Shown: positions 18,487 through 27,770, counted from the stretch's first letter. The stretch is DNA of 34,846 nucleotides from an uncultured Bacteroidota bacterium (GCA_902594485.1 CACJMJ010000009.1:1-34846); one strand, 5' to 3'. Translations and numbers: made by a program. Notes: generated by a model from the sequence alone, not told the origin.

Positions 18487-19817
18487 ACTTCCGTTGACTC
18501 CATGAATCTTATGGTATAATTTCCTGATATAAAGTCTGGATGCTCCATCATTTTTTTATGAAATGGGATAGTTGTTTTTACTCCTTCAATAACAAATTCA
18601 TCCAAAGCTCTTTTCATCTTGTTTATTGCCTCTTCTCTAGTCTGAGCAGTTGTAATCAGTTTAGCAATCATTGAATCGTAATAAGGAGGAATTACATAAC
18701 CACTATATACATGGGTGTCAATTCTTACTCCATGCCCACCAGGAAAATGAAGATTATAAATCTTTCCTGGGTTAGGCATGAAATTATTTTCAGAATCTTC
18801 TGCATTTATTCTACATTCTATTGAACATAATTTTGGAAAATAATTCTTACCCTTTATTGGTTCACCAGCTGCTACTTTTATTTGCTCTCTTATTAAGTCA
18901 TAATCTATTACTTGTTCAGTAATTGGATGTTCTACTTGAATTCTAGTGTTCATCTCCATAAAATAAAAATTCTTATGCTTGTCAACAAGAAACTCAACAG
19001 TTCCAGCTCCTTCATATTTTATATATTCAGCTGCTTTTACAGCCGCTTCACCCATAGCTTTTCTCAACGGTTTAGTCATGAAGGGTGAAGGTGTCTCCTC
19101 AATTAATTTCTGATGACGCCTTTGAATAGAACAGTCTCTTTCTGATAGATGACAGGCTTTACCCTTAGAATCAGCCATAATCTGAATTTCAATATGTCGT
19201 GGATCTTCTATAAATTTTTCTAAATACATATCATCATTGTCAAAAGCTGATTTAGATTCTTGTCTTGCAACCTCCCATGCTTTCATCAAATCATTTGGAT
19301 CATTTGCCATTCTCATACCTTTACCTCCTCCTCCAGCGGTTGCTTTTAACATTACAGGATAGCCTATTTCGAGAGCAATATTTTGAGCATCTTCCAAAGT
19401 TGGAACAAGACCATCTGAACCAGGAATAACAGGTACTCCAGCTTTTTGCATTGTTTTCTTAGCTGTTGCCTTATCTCCCATTGCTTCAATCATTGAAGGT
19501 GAAGCTCCAATAAATTTTATTTTATGCTCCTCGCATATTTTTGAAAAATTACTATTCTCCGACAAAAAACCATAGCCAGGATGAATTGCATCAGCATTTG
19601 TTATCTCTGCTGCTGCAATAATATTTGCTGGTTTTAAATATGATTCATTACTGACAGCAGGACCAATACAAACTGCCTCATCAGCAAATCGGACATGTAA
19701 ACTTTCCTCATCAGCTTTAGAATAAACAGCTACAGTACTAATACCCATTTCTTTACATGTCCTAATGACACGCATAGCAATTTCTCCTCTATTAGCAATT
19801 AATATTTTTTTAAACAT
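18483..19817 (-). CDS. accC: acetyl-CoA carboxylase, biotin carboxylase subunit
   Basis: ATP-dependent carboxylation of the biotin on BCCP, the first half-reaction of fatty acid synthesis. 444 residues. N-terminal [22 protein letters not shown]-grasp glycine loop [11 protein letters not shown] near residue 162; catalytic [14 protein letters not shown] near 287; C-terminal [15 protein letters not shown] and a Y[14 protein letters not shown] segment, all standard. It is the last gene of the pdxA-to-accC operon and follows accB by 3 bp. Confidence 0.98.
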   Translation of the reverse strand: MFKKILIANRGEIAMRVIRTCKEMGISTVAVYSKADEESLHVRFADEAVCIGPAVSNESYLKPANIIAAAEITNADAIHPGYGFLSENSNFSKICEEHKIKFIGASPSMIEAMGDKATAKKTMQKAGVPVIPGSDGLVPTLEDAQNIALEIGYPVMLKATAGGGGKGMRMANDPNDLMKAWEVARQESKSAFDNDDMYLEKFIEDPRHIEIQIMADSKGKACHLSERDCSIQRRHQKLIEETPSPFMTKPLRKAMGEAAVKAAEYIKYEGAGTVEFLVDKHKNFYFMEMNTRIQVEHPITEQVIDYDLIREQIKVAAGEPIKGKNYFPKLCSIECRINAEDSENNFMPNPGKIYNLHFPGGHGVRIDTHVYSGYVIPPYYDSMIAKLITTAQTREEAINKMKRALDEFVIEGVKTTIPFHKKMMEHPDFISGNYTIRFMESTEV

Positions 19818-19820
19818 TTT

Positions 19821-20306
19821 TTATGATGGATCGATAACAAATAGCGGTTGATCAAACTCAACAGGACTTTGATCTTCAACAAGAATTTTAACAATTTTTC
19901 CTGATACCTCAGATTCTATCTCGTTAAATAACTTCATTGCTTCAATGACACAGAGAACATCTCCTTCAGCTATATTTTGTCCAACCTCGACAAATGAAGG
20001 CTTATCCGGTGATGGTTTCCTGTAAAAAGTTCCAATGATAGGGGACTTGATTATTATATGATTTGAATCTTCAGTTTTAGAGACCTCAACATCTGAAGTT
20101 TTTTCTTGAGCAATTTCTTGACTAACTGGAACTGCAACCTGTGTTGGAATATTTATTTTATTTGGTAATTCTTCAACAACTATTTGCTGTGGTATGTTTT
20201 TCTTTGTTTTAATTGTTATTTTAAAATCCTCTCTTTCAATTTTTACTTCCTCGACACCAGATTTTGAAACAAATTTTATTAGGTTTTGTATTTCTTTTAT
20301 ATCCAT
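19821..20306 (-). CDS. accB: acetyl-CoA carboxylase, biotin carboxyl carrier protein
   Basis: Carries biotin between biotin carboxylase and carboxyltransferase. 161 residues: an N-terminal domain ([24 protein letters not shown]), a flexible P/V/E-rich linker around residues 50-80, and a C-terminal biotinyl domain with the acceptor Lys125 in [11 protein letters not shown]. The residues after the lysine are Leu-Phe in place of the more common Met-Met. Lies between fabH (10-bp gap) and accC (3-bp gap). Confidence 0.97.
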   Translation of the reverse strand: MDIKEIQNLIKFVSKSGVEEVKIEREDFKITIKTKKNIPQQIVVEELPNKINIPTQVAVPVSQEIAQEKTSDVEVSKTEDSNHIIIKSPIIGTFYRKPSPDKPSFVEVGQNIAEGDVLCVIEAMKLFNEIESEVSGKIVKILVEDQSPVEFDQPLFVIDPS

Positions 20307-20316
20307 GCTTTTTATT

Positions 20317-21324
20317 TTAATTATAGGCCCATGTTAAATATGCTGCACCCCAAGTAAGACCAGCTCCGAAAGCGGCAAGAATAATTTTATCTCCTTTTTT
20401 GAAATTATTCTCATAGTCATGCATTAGCAGGGGTATTGTTGCTGCTGTTGTGTTCCCATATTCTTCGATATTCATTAATACTTTATTTTTATCTAAATTA
20501 ATCTTTTCTGCGGTAGCATCAATAATTCTTTTATTAGCTTGATGAGGCAATAAATACTTTATTTCATCTGGATCAAGATTATTTCTAATAATAATCTGCT
20601 CTGTTGCATTTGCCATTTCTGAAACTGCTGATTTAAAAACAGTCTTTCCGTCTTGTGTAATATAATGCCATTTTTTTTCAAAAGTCTCTTTTGAAGTAGG
20701 GTATAGTGATCCTCCTGCTTTGATTTTTAACCACTCTGCACCAATTCCGTCTGATCTCAAAAATTCGTCCTCCCATCCAAAGTCATTATCACTAGGTTCA
20801 ATCAAAACTGCACCCGCTCCATCTCCAAATAAAATACTAGTAGATCTATCTGTATAATCAACTATTGAAGACATCATGTCCGCTCCAATTAAAAGAACTT
20901 TTTTATATCTACCAGATTCAATATAGCTAGTTGCCGTTGACATTCCAAACAAAAATCCAGAACATGCAGCATTAATATCAAATGCATATGCATTAGAGGC
21001 GTTTATTTGGGATGCAACTGTTGGAGCTGTTGATGCTCCGTGAAAGTCTGGAGTTATTGTAGACACAATCACTAAATCTATGGTATTTGGGTCTAATTCC
21101 TTTTTATTAATAAGGTCGTTCGCTGCATTTACGGCTAAGTAGGATGTAGCTTTCCCCTTTTTTTTTAGTATTCTTCTTTTTTTAATTCCAGTCCTTGCAG
21201 TTATCCACTCATCATTAGTGTCAACCATTTTTTCTAAATCTTTATTGGAAATAAAGTCTTCTGGAACATAACCACCAATTGCAGTAATAGCGGCTTTTAT
21301 TTTTTTTGTCTTGTTAGATATCAT
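20317..21324 (-). CDS. fabH: 3-oxoacyl-ACP synthase III (KAS III)
   Basis: Condenses acetyl-CoA or a branched primer with malonyl-ACP to initiate fatty acid synthesis. 335 residues from the ATG. Catalytic Cys121 in [13 protein letters not shown], His in [10 protein letters not shown] and Asn in [13 protein letters not shown] form the triad. N-terminal [17 protein letters not shown] is typical. A TTG at 21351 would add nine residues (total 344) that have no counterpart in the family, so the ATG is preferred, though the longer form cannot be excluded. It lies between rpmF and accB. Confidence 0.96.
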   Translation of the reverse strand: MISNKTKKIKAAITAIGGYVPEDFISNKDLEKMVDTNDEWITARTGIKKRRILKKKGKATSYLAVNAANDLINKKELDPNTIDLVIVSTITPDFHGASTAPTVASQINASNAYAFDINAACSGFLFGMSTATSYIESGRYKKVLLIGADMMSSIVDYTDRSTSILFGDGAGAVLIEPSDNDFGWEDEFLRSDGIGAEWLKIKAGGSLYPTSKETFEKKWHYITQDGKTVFKSAVSEMANATEQIIIRNNLDPDEIKYLLPHQANKRIIDATAEKINLDKNKVLMNIEEYGNTTAATIPLLMHDYENNFKKGDKIILAAFGAGLTWGAAYLTWAYN

Positions 21325-21380
21325 ACTAACATCAATTATGTCATTAGACAATTAAATTGATAATTTAAGATACTAGTTTT

Positions 21381-21569
21381 TTATGATTCTAAAGAATCAA
21401 CTAAAACTTTTCCTCTATAATAAAGCTTTCCTTCGTGCCAATGAGCTCTGTGATATAGGTGTGACTCACCTGTAGCCTGACATATTGAAATCTGTTGTTT
21501 CTCAGCTTTAATATGAGTTCTACGTTTATCTCTTCTAGTTTTAGATATTTTACGTTTTGGATGTGCCAT
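21381..21569 (-). CDS. rpmF: 50S ribosomal protein L32
   Basis: Small basic protein of the large ribosomal subunit. 62 residues with the standard start [19 protein letters not shown] and a C-terminal half [17 protein letters not shown]. It has one cysteine only, so this is a version without the four-Cys zinc ribbon found in some bacteria. Its ATG directly follows the stop of the upstream yceD gene, and fabH is downstream; a yceD-rpmF-fabH order is widespread in bacteria. Confidence 0.98.
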   Translation of the reverse strand: MAHPKRKISKTRRDKRRTHIKAEKQQISICQATGESHLYHRAHWHEGKLYYRGKVLVDSLES

Positions 21570-22088
21570 TTATAATAAATCTTTTAATTTGTCCCACCTA
21601 GGGTCAGTTTTTTCTTTAAAATTCTTTTTAGGTTTTAGTGCTTCTAGTTTTTCAACTATTTCTGATTTTAATGAACCGTTTTCTATTCCTGGATGAACCT
21701 TTTTTTGAGGAACTGCTAAAATTATACTTTCGTAAATTAAATGAGAAACGTCAATACTGTGTGAACCCGCTGGCATGAATATAACTTTATCATCTGTAGA
21801 GATTATATCATCTTTAAACTTCACGACAACTGCATGTTCAGTCTCCAAGTCAAGATTAAAACTTTCCATAGAAACATCACACTGAACCTCAATTTCACCA
21901 TTAAATGAAAACTTAAGGTTTAAAAGCGTAGACTGTTTCTCTAACTCAAGCTTAGCAAAAAGCTTAGCATCAAGAAAATCATAATAGTCAAAATTTTTAA
22001 AGAACTTATTTCCTAGTTCATAGTTAAAGAGATGTATCCCTTCTTTCAAACCTGAAAACTTTATCAAATATGGCGAAAGCGATTTCAT
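21570..22088 (-). CDS. DUF177/YceD-family protein
   Basis: 172 residues. The YceD (DUF177) family precedes rpmF in most bacteria and has been linked to 23S rRNA or large-subunit biogenesis; the exact role is open. The sequence has the family core LNLKFSFNGEIEVQCDVSME and a C-terminal DPRWDKLKDLL, a typical ending. One expected CxxC pair is reduced to a single Cys. The ATG at 22088 is used; the preceding in-frame GTG would add one residue. Its stop abuts the L32 ATG, which supports tight coupling of expression. Confidence 0.92.
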   Translation of the reverse strand: MKSLSPYLIKFSGLKEGIHLFNYELGNKFFKNFDYYDFLDAKLFAKLELEKQSTLLNLKFSFNGEIEVQCDVSMESFNLDLETEHAVVVKFKDDIISTDDKVIFMPAGSHSIDVSHLIYESIILAVPQKKVHPGIENGSLKSEIVEKLEALKPKKNFKEKTDPRWDKLKDLL

Positions 22089-22135
22089 CACTTAACTATT
22101 GAGCGGCAAATTTATAAAAATTTATCTATTTAATG

Positions 22136-23140
22136 TTAAACTATCTTATTTCTTAGCTCGTATATGTCCAATGCTAATTTTAAAGCGTGTTTAAAAGAAG
22201 ATGGGTCTGCAATACTCTTTCCGGCAATGTTGAAGCCTGTACCATGATCCGGAGAAGTTCGAATAATAGGAAGACCTGCACTATAGTTTACCCCTTCACC
22301 AAAAGAAATGGTCTTAAATGGGATTAATCCTTGGTCATGATATACTGCTAGAATAGCATCATATTTAGTATAATTATTATTACAAAAAAAAGTGTCAGCA
22401 GAAAACGGACCGTAAATTATATCTTCCTTTTGATTTAACTCATTTATAGCTGGAGTTAATAATTTTTGATCTTCAGTTCCAATTACACCGTTATCTCCAA
22501 CATGTGGATTAATTGAAAGAACTGCAATCTTTGGTTTAATTATACCAAAGTCTTTGTTTAAGACTTGGCATAAGAGTTTTAATTTCTTAGTTGTTTTTTC
22601 AACTGTAATATTACGGACAACATCTTTTAGTGCTATGTGCTCAGTTAGTAATCCCACTTTAAGTTTCTTAGAAACCATTAACATAATTGGATCTTCATTA
22701 AAATAGTGTCTTAAATAATCTGTGTGGCCTGAATGTTTAAACGATTCAGAGTAAGATAGATTTTTATCGATTGGCGAAGTTATTAAAACATCTATTTTTT
22801 TTTCATTGGCGTCTTTTACAGCTTCTTTAAATGATATAATTGCTTTTTGAGAAACTTGTTTATCAACTACCCCAAATTCATAGTTTGATTCCGTAAAGAC
22901 TTCTTTAATATTTAGTGAGTCATGAGATATTTCATCAAAACTTTCTATTTTTTTTATAGGAAGGGTATTAATGTTTAAATCTTTTTTCTGATTTATAATT
23001 AATTCATGTGAAGAATAAATTATATAATTACAATTATCGTTAGAAAGCCTATCAGATAAAGCTTTTAGCATAACCTCAATTCCAATACCATTAGGATCCC
23101 CTATAGAAATTCCAACATTAATTTTTTTTGATTTTACCAC
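22136..23140 (-). CDS. pdxA: 4-hydroxythreonine-4-phosphate dehydrogenase
   Basis: NAD-dependent step of DXP-dependent pyridoxal 5'-phosphate synthesis. 334 residues. Motifs: VGISIGDPNGIGIEVMLKAL at the N-terminus, TSPIDKN near 119, SGHTDYLRHYF near 137, SINPHVGDNG near 210, AVYHDQGLIPFKT near 267 and a C-terminal RTSPDHGTGFNIAGKS, including the metal-binding histidines. It is the first gene of the operon running through yceD, rpmF, fabH, accB and accC, with a -7 box at 23170-23177. Confidence 0.97.
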   Translation of the reverse strand: MVKSKKINVGISIGDPNGIGIEVMLKALSDRLSNDNCNYIIYSSHELIINQKKDLNINTLPIKKIESFDEISHDSLNIKEVFTESNYEFGVVDKQVSQKAIISFKEAVKDANEKKIDVLITSPIDKNLSYSESFKHSGHTDYLRHYFNEDPIMLMVSKKLKVGLLTEHIALKDVVRNITVEKTTKKLKLLCQVLNKDFGIIKPKIAVLSINPHVGDNGVIGTEDQKLLTPAINELNQKEDIIYGPFSADTFFCNNNYTKYDAILAVYHDQGLIPFKTISFGEGVNYSAGLPIIRTSPDHGTGFNIAGKSIADPSSFKHALKLALDIYELRNKIV

Positions 23141-23169
23141 TAGTTAATTTAATTACTAATTTTACTGAG

Positions 23170-23177
23170 CAAAAATA
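23170..23177 (-). promoter_or_regulatory. -7 promoter box for the pdxA-accC operon
   Basis: On the - strand this reads TATTTTTG, an exact TAnnTTTG match, 29 bases upstream of the pdxA ATG. It lies in the 46-bp divergent gap before ribE. No exact box for ribE itself was seen in the gap. Confidence 0.45.
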
Positions 23178-23186
23178 AAGATAATA

Positions 23187-23771
23187 ATGTTCACCGGGAT
23201 TATAGAATGTTTAGCAACGGTTAAAAAAGTTGAAAAAGAAAAGGGTAATCTAAATCTCTCTTTAGAGTCCTCTATAACCAAAGAATTAAAAATTGACCAG
23301 AGCCTTTGTCATAATGGAGTATGTCTAACCGTAGTTGGTATTGAAGATGATGTTTATACTGTAACAGTTATTGAAGAAAGCCTAAACAGAAGCAATCTTG
23401 GTAAGCTAATTCCTGGAGATATTGTTAATATCGAGAGGTCAATGTCAGTCAATTCAAGATTTGACGGGCACATTGTTCAAGGTCATGTTGATGAAGTTGC
23501 AATATGTTCTGAGGTTCAAGAGACCAATGGTAGTTGGAAATATGTTTTTAAACATAATAAAGAAAATGTTACAGTAGAGAAAGGCTCAATAACTATTAAT
23601 GGTGTTAGCCTGACTGTTGTTGATTCATCATCTGATTCTTTCTCTGTAGCTATTATTCCCTACACTTACGAAAACACAAATTTTAAAAACATTAAATCAG
23701 GAAGCTTGGTTAATCTAGAATTTGACATATTGGGTAAGTATATTTCAAAAATAATTACCAAAAAAACTTAA
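23187..23771 (+). CDS. ribE: riboflavin synthase, alpha subunit
   Basis: Dismutates two 6,7-dimethyl-8-ribityllumazine molecules to riboflavin. 194 residues made of two homologous lumazine-binding barrels. Barrel one: MFTGIIECLATV, HNGVCLTVVG, ESLNRSNLG. Barrel two: NSRFDGHIVQGHVDEV, ITINGVSLTVVD, IIPYTYENTNF. Divergent from pdxA, so two cofactor pathways share this promoter region. One base separates its stop from the next gene, implying cotranscription. Confidence 0.97.
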   Translation: MFTGIIECLATVKKVEKEKGNLNLSLESSITKELKIDQSLCHNGVCLTVVGIEDDVYTVTVIEESLNRSNLGKLIPGDIVNIERSMSVNSRFDGHIVQGHVDEVAICSEVQETNGSWKYVFKHNKENVTVEKGSITINGVSLTVVDSSSDSFSVAIIPYTYENTNFKNIKSGSLVNLEFDILGKYISKIITKKT

Positions 23772-23772
23772 A

Positions 23773-24723
23773 ATGAGCAGAATTCCTCAAGTAAATTTGA
23801 ATGATTATTTATCCGGTGATGCTAACAGCAAAGATAAATTTATAAAAGATCTTGGAAAAGGTTTTAGTGAGATTGGTTTTGTAGCAGTTAAGGGACACTT
23901 ACTTAATGATGAAGTAAAAGACTCATTATACAAAGAGGTTAAACAATTTTTTAATCTTCCAGATAGTGTTAAGTCTAAATATATTATTAAAGGTCTTGCC
24001 AGCCAAAGAGGTTTTACTCCTTTTGGTAAAGAACATGCAAAAGGAAAAAATGTAGGTGATTTAAAAGAGTTTTGGCATTTTGGACAGTATGTTAAGAATG
24101 AACCTGAATTAGAGAATAAATATCCTGAAAATATTATAGTAGAAGAGCTTGATGATTTCAACAAGATTGGTCAAAAAACCTATGAGCTACTTGAGGACAC
24201 TGGAAGACATATTTTAAGAGCAATTGCTTGTTATTTAAATTTGGAAGAAACATATTTTGATAAACATATATTTAATGGTAACTCCATTCTAAGAGCAATT
24301 CATTATCCTCCTATTACTGAAGAACCAAAAAAAGCAGAAAGGGCTGCTGCTCATGGTGATATTAATTTAATTACACTTTTGATGGGGGCCCAAGGTAGAG
24401 GGCTGCAGGTGTTAAATAATCAAGGAGAATGGGTTGACGCAATAGCTGAAGATGATGAAATTATTGTCAATATTGGAGATATGTTATCTAGACATACAAA
24501 CAATAAACTAAAATCAACTATACATAGAGTTGTAAATCCTCCAAAAAATCTTTGGAATAGCTCTAGGTATTCCATTCCTTTTTTCTTGCATCCAAGACTA
24601 GAGATGCCTCTTAATTGTATTGATTCATGTATTGATGAAAATAATCCAAAAGGGTTTGAGGATATAACAGCGGGAGATTTTCTTTATAAAAGATTAGTTG
24701 ATCTTGGTTTAGTTAAAGACTAA
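23773..24723 (+). CDS. isopenicillin N synthase-family 2OG-Fe(II) oxygenase
   Basis: Non-heme iron oxygenase of the IPNS/2-oxoglutarate dioxygenase fold. 316 residues. N-terminal DIOX_N region (IPQVNLNDYL...KGFSEIGFVAVKGH) and catalytic jelly roll with iron ligands H194 and D196 in AHGDINLITLLMG and H251 in STIHRVVNPP; the Arg in the following RYSIPFF segment fits the co-substrate site. Substrate cannot be told. It is not a penicillin locus: the neighbours are riboflavin synthase upstream and an opposite serine hydrolase. Its stop overlaps the stop of the opposite gene by 4 bp (24720-24723, CTAA). Confidence 0.9.
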   Translation: MSRIPQVNLNDYLSGDANSKDKFIKDLGKGFSEIGFVAVKGHLLNDEVKDSLYKEVKQFFNLPDSVKSKYIIKGLASQRGFTPFGKEHAKGKNVGDLKEFWHFGQYVKNEPELENKYPENIIVEELDDFNKIGQKTYELLEDTGRHILRAIACYLNLEETYFDKHIFNGNSILRAIHYPPITEEPKKAERAAAHGDINLITLLMGAQGRGLQVLNNQGEWVDAIAEDDEIIVNIGDMLSRHTNNKLKSTIHRVVNPPKNLWNSSRYSIPFFLHPRLEMPLNCIDSCIDENNPKGFEDITAGDFLYKRLVDLGLVKD

Positions 24724-25874
24724 TCTAAAAGATTTTTATAGAGAGTGTTTGATAATTTTGATAAAAAAGGAATCGCTGTATCTCCATACTCATAAATGTT
24801 GTCATTTATTATTTTGTTTTTATTTGTATAAATAGTTGCAGTTAAAAAAAACTCAACATCTTCTTTATAATTTTTAATATATGCGCTATCGGTTGATGTT
24901 CCATATGCCTGTCCAATCTTGTTGTATACCCTTATATCAGTATTGTTTAAAATTGTATCAGTACCATGAATAAAGAATTTATTATAAGATTTAAAGAATT
25001 TAGCATCCCCAATGTATTTAGCTCCAAGATCTTCATAGGTAAATCTACTCATCCAATACCTTAAGAAATCATAGTCTTCGACATTTAAATTAAAATTGGT
25101 AATGGAAATTTCAGGATAAATTAGATTCTTTATTATGTTATGCATATCTGTCAATGATGATCTGTTCTTAGATGAAAAATCTAGTGATTCATTTTTTATT
25201 TCTCCATCAATAAATCTTTTTTCACCTTTTTTTAAATTAGAAATATTACTACTAGCTAAAACAGGAATTTGATTTGCATTAGATGATATTATCTCATTAT
25301 CTAGAGTGCTAATTATCCATGTTGAATCTACAAAAGGATCAGGATTAAACTTATGATTTAAATAAGTGTTTTCAAACCCTGAATTACTCATAGATGAGTT
25401 AAAATAATTATAACCTATAAAATCAATTAGGACGTTTGAGGACGAATTATCACTAACTAGGAAAACATCAGCAATTAAATTCTGAAAAGAGGTAATTGAG
25501 TCCTTTAAAATAATTTCTTGGTTATTATTTATTAGAGAAAGTTTGATTTTAGATTTAGGAGTAATAGTTGACCCGTCAGCCCTCAACTCATTAATTTTTG
25601 AAAGAGCCATAACTGCAATAGGAAGCTTTATTGTGCTTGCTGGATAAAAATATTTTTCGTCATTTAATTGAAACTGAAAATCTGAAAATTCACTTTGTCC
25701 AATACTGTTTTTTGAAACTTCTGTGTAAAGAATTTGTATTTCATAGTTATCCTTGTCTTTTATAATACTTCTTAAAAAGTCATCTTCTTTAAAAGCTGAT
25801 CTAATAGGATCAGGGTTAAAAGAACAGCCAACTAAAAGAATAAGAGATATAATAAGCGCCACAGTATTTCTCAT
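24720..25874 (-). CDS. class A beta-lactamase-fold serine hydrolase, lipoprotein
   Basis: 384 residues from the ATG at 25874; a TTG at 25901 lies inside the preceding terminator hairpin and is rejected. Signal peptide with lipobox LLVGC, lipidated Cys17. The active-site SxxK is S80-TI-K83 (FYPASTIKLP), the SDN loop is VSDNSSSN near 141, and the third motif is KIG (in YNKIGQAYG), giving all three penicillin-recognising elements. I cannot locate a convincing Glu166-type omega-loop, so true beta-lactamase activity is uncertain; a D-Ala-D-Ala peptidase-like or esterase role is equally possible. A -7 box lies 5 bases upstream of the ATG. Confidence 0.85.
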   Translation of the reverse strand: MRNTVALIISLILLVGCSFNPDPIRSAFKEDDFLRSIIKDKDNYEIQILYTEVSKNSIGQSEFSDFQFQLNDEKYFYPASTIKLPIAVMALSKINELRADGSTITPKSKIKLSLINNNQEIILKDSITSFQNLIADVFLVSDNSSSNVLIDFIGYNYFNSSMSNSGFENTYLNHKFNPDPFVDSTWIISTLDNEIISSNANQIPVLASSNISNLKKGEKRFIDGEIKNESLDFSSKNRSSLTDMHNIIKNLIYPEISITNFNLNVEDYDFLRYWMSRFTYEDLGAKYIGDAKFFKSYNKFFIHGTDTILNNTDIRVYNKIGQAYGTSTDSAYIKNYKEDVEFFLTATIYTNKNKIINDNIYEYGDTAIPFLSKLSNTLYKNLLD

Positions 25875-25879
25875 AGTAT

Positions 25880-25887
25880 CAAAAATA
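25880..25887 (-). promoter_or_regulatory. -7 promoter box for serine hydrolase gene
   Basis: The - strand reads TATTTTTG, an exact TAnnTTTG match, ending 5 bases before the ATG. It abuts the terminator hairpin of the upstream gene (25888-25915), so any -33 contacts would fall within the hairpin sequence. Confidence 0.5.
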
Positions 25888-25915
25888 AAAAAACCCCTCA
25901 AATGAGGGGTTTTTT
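25888..25915 (-). terminator. Rho-independent terminator after secreted protein gene
   Basis: A 12-bp perfect stem (A/T base plus CCCCTC/GAGGGG core) with a 4-base loop, about 20 bases after the stop of the 25935-26684 gene on the - strand. The symmetrical A and T runs mean it could also stop + strand transcription. Confidence 0.85.
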
Positions 25916-25934
25916 GAAGAGTTGTTTTTTGGAG

Positions 25935-26684
25935 TTATTGTGTTGGTCTCAATGAAATGCCTGACCATAGTCTTATACTACTTACATGCTTTCTCATTTT
26001 AACAACTTCTTGGAGCTGTCGATTAGCATTCTGAGTAGGAACTCGAGAGAGCATTAAATCAGACATGTTTTCATAAAAATCAACTGTCATATAATTATGA
26101 TGGATGTCGTCTCCATAATTATCTATCCTCTTTAATAATCCCCAGCCTAATCTTGGGCCTAAATCTCCTGAGTTAAGACTGTTTTCTAATGCCTCATATT
26201 TAGCATCATTAGAATAATCTGTCTTCATTGGATTGATTACAGCAACTTGAGGTACCGCAGGTGTTTCACCATTATTACCAGCAAAGTTTAATCCTTTATT
26301 TACATAAACATTTTGCCAAACTAGAGTCCTTGCTTTAGCGTTCTTTTCTAGGAAGATTTCTCTGTCCATTTCACTATATTCAGGTCTCATTTTTGGTACT
26401 CCTACATTTGCATTAAGACTGTCTGGGTGTCTTGCAACTGTTACAATTAAAAGATTCCAATCAGATTCTGGTGTGGCACCTACTCTCCACCAGGTATCCC
26501 ATCCAGTAATTGTTCCCTCATCTATTCTCATTTGATGAAGCTCTTTCCATTTTTCATTCAATATAACGTTATATTGTTCACCTGGTGTTGTCTTGACAAA
26601 TTGAAAAGAAACAAAGTCGCCATTACCTTGAGCAGATATTGATCCTACTGCAAGGATTGCTATAAGTAAAAATAATTTTTTCAT
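25935..26684 (-). CDS. secreted protein of unknown function with two related halves
   Basis: 249 residues with a clear signal peptide (MKKLFLLIAILAVGSISAQ, cleavage after residue 19). I do not recognise a named family. The mature protein appears to contain two related segments: one around residues 27-95 (FQFVKTTPGEQYNVILNEKW...GWDTWWRV...NLLIVTVARH) and one around 148-215 (INPMKTDYSNDAKYEALENS...GWGLLKRI...NYMTVDFYEN). The strand-helix-G-W-strand-strand pattern resembles dimeric alpha-beta barrels (ferredoxin-like, NIPSNAP/monooxygenase-like), which is only a fold guess. Ends with its own terminator, so it is probably monocistronic and divergent from the sugar isomerase-like gene. Confidence 0.75.
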   Translation of the reverse strand: MKKLFLLIAILAVGSISAQGNGDFVSFQFVKTTPGEQYNVILNEKWKELHQMRIDEGTITGWDTWWRVGATPESDWNLLIVTVARHPDSLNANVGVPKMRPEYSEMDREIFLEKNAKARTLVWQNVYVNKGLNFAGNNGETPAVPQVAVINPMKTDYSNDAKYEALENSLNSGDLGPRLGWGLLKRIDNYGDDIHHNYMTVDFYENMSDLMLSRVPTQNANRQLQEVVKMRKHVSSIRLWSGISLRPTQ

Positions 26685-26761
26685 TTTTTTGATTTTAGTT
26701 TAGAATTAATTTGAAACTAAATTTAGGCAAAAAACCAATTCCTTTTATTAATTTACAACTT

Positions 26762-27736
26762 ATGAAACGAAGATCTTTAATTAAATCTGTTGCTGCTGCT
26801 ACAATAGGTGCCCCTCTGGTTAGCTTTAATAAGCCAGAAAGTAGCAACAACTTATCATTAAAAAAAATTAAACATAATCCTATTGGTGTGTCAACTTACT
26901 CTTTTTGGCAATTTAATGGACGAGAAACTCCAATTGAATATTGTATTGATAAAGCCTCTGAATTTGGATTCGATGGAATAGAATTACTACTTATTCAGAT
27001 GGAGTCAGAGAAAAATAATTATTTACAAAGACTTAAAAAAAGAGCATTTGATTCAGGTTTAGATATCATGGGACTCTCAACCCATCAAAGTTTTGTTAGT
27101 CCTGATGCATCAAAAAGAAAAGAAAATATTGAATTAACAAAGCATCAGATTGAAGTGGCATATTCTCTGGGAATTCCTACTATTAGAATTAATACCGGAA
27201 GGTGGGGAACAACAAAACCGATTGGAGATAAATCAGAATTTGATGTTCTGATGGACAACAAGGGTGTAGAGTCTATAATTGATGGATATACACAGGAAGA
27301 AGGCTTCAAATGGGTTATTGATTCTATTGAACAGTGTATTCCAACAGCAGAAAAGTGTGGTGTCGTTCTCGGTCTTGAAAACCACTGGGGTTTAGGTTTA
27401 ACTTCTAAAGGGGTAATGAAAATTGTCAATGCTATAAACTCTCCATGGTTAAGTGTTACATTAGATACAGGTAATTTCTTTGATAATAGAGAAGAGCAAC
27501 TAGCTGATTTAGCCCCGCATACCTGTTTGATTCAGGCAAAAACATACTATGGAGGTGCAAAATGGCCAGCTTTTGATCAAATTAATATTGATTATAAGTC
27601 GATAGGTGAGTTAATGAGGAAAAACAATTACAAAGGATATATCTCTCTTGAGTTTGAGGGAAATGAAGATGCTAACACTGCCATACCAAAAAGTCTTGAA
27701 TTATTGAGAAACTCATTCTATTATAATCTTAGTTAA
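26762..27736 (+). CDS. sugar phosphate isomerase/epimerase-like protein, Tat-exported
   Basis: 324 residues from the ATG. The N-terminus KRRSLIKSVAAATIGAPLVSF is a twin-arginine (Tat) signal, so the protein is folded in the cytoplasm and exported. The rest is an AP-endonuclease-2/xylose isomerase-like TIM barrel: GVSTYSFWQF, FGFDGIELLLIQME, LGLENHWGLG (metal-binding Glu and His), TLDTGNFFD and a C-terminal YKGYISLEFEGNED with a likely metal-binding Glu. Members isomerise sugars or inositols, often using Mn or Zn. A non-ATG frame extension upstream (from 26711) would bury the Tat motif and is rejected. The substrate is unknown. Confidence 0.9.
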   Translation: MKRRSLIKSVAAATIGAPLVSFNKPESSNNLSLKKIKHNPIGVSTYSFWQFNGRETPIEYCIDKASEFGFDGIELLLIQMESEKNNYLQRLKKRAFDSGLDIMGLSTHQSFVSPDASKRKENIELTKHQIEVAYSLGIPTIRINTGRWGTTKPIGDKSEFDVLMDNKGVESIIDGYTQEEGFKWVIDSIEQCIPTAEKCGVVLGLENHWGLGLTSKGVMKIVNAINSPWLSVTLDTGNFFDNREEQLADLAPHTCLIQAKTYYGGAKWPAFDQINIDYKSIGELMRKNNYKGYISLEFEGNEDANTAIPKSLELLRNSFYYNLS

Positions 27737-27746
27737 ATAGTTTTTA

Positions 27747-27754
27747 TACATTTG
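27747..27754 (+). promoter_or_regulatory. -7 promoter box for the YwaF-like operon
   Basis: TACATTTG matches TAnnTTTG exactly, 16 bases before the ATG at 27771, implying a leader of about ten bases. Confidence 0.45.
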
Positions 27755-27770
27755 AAAAAACCACTTTAGT

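Noticed and set aside
21325-21351. TTG start giving nine extra residues on FabH
   Set aside because: The family N-terminus fits the ATG at 21324; a TTG start is needed elsewhere in the window only where no ATG exists.
23773-24723. Beta-lactam biosynthesis locus suggested by an IPNS-like oxygenase next to a beta-lactamase-like gene
   Set aside because: The IPNS fold is shared by many oxygenases, there is no peptide synthetase nearby, and the two genes are convergent, not an operon.
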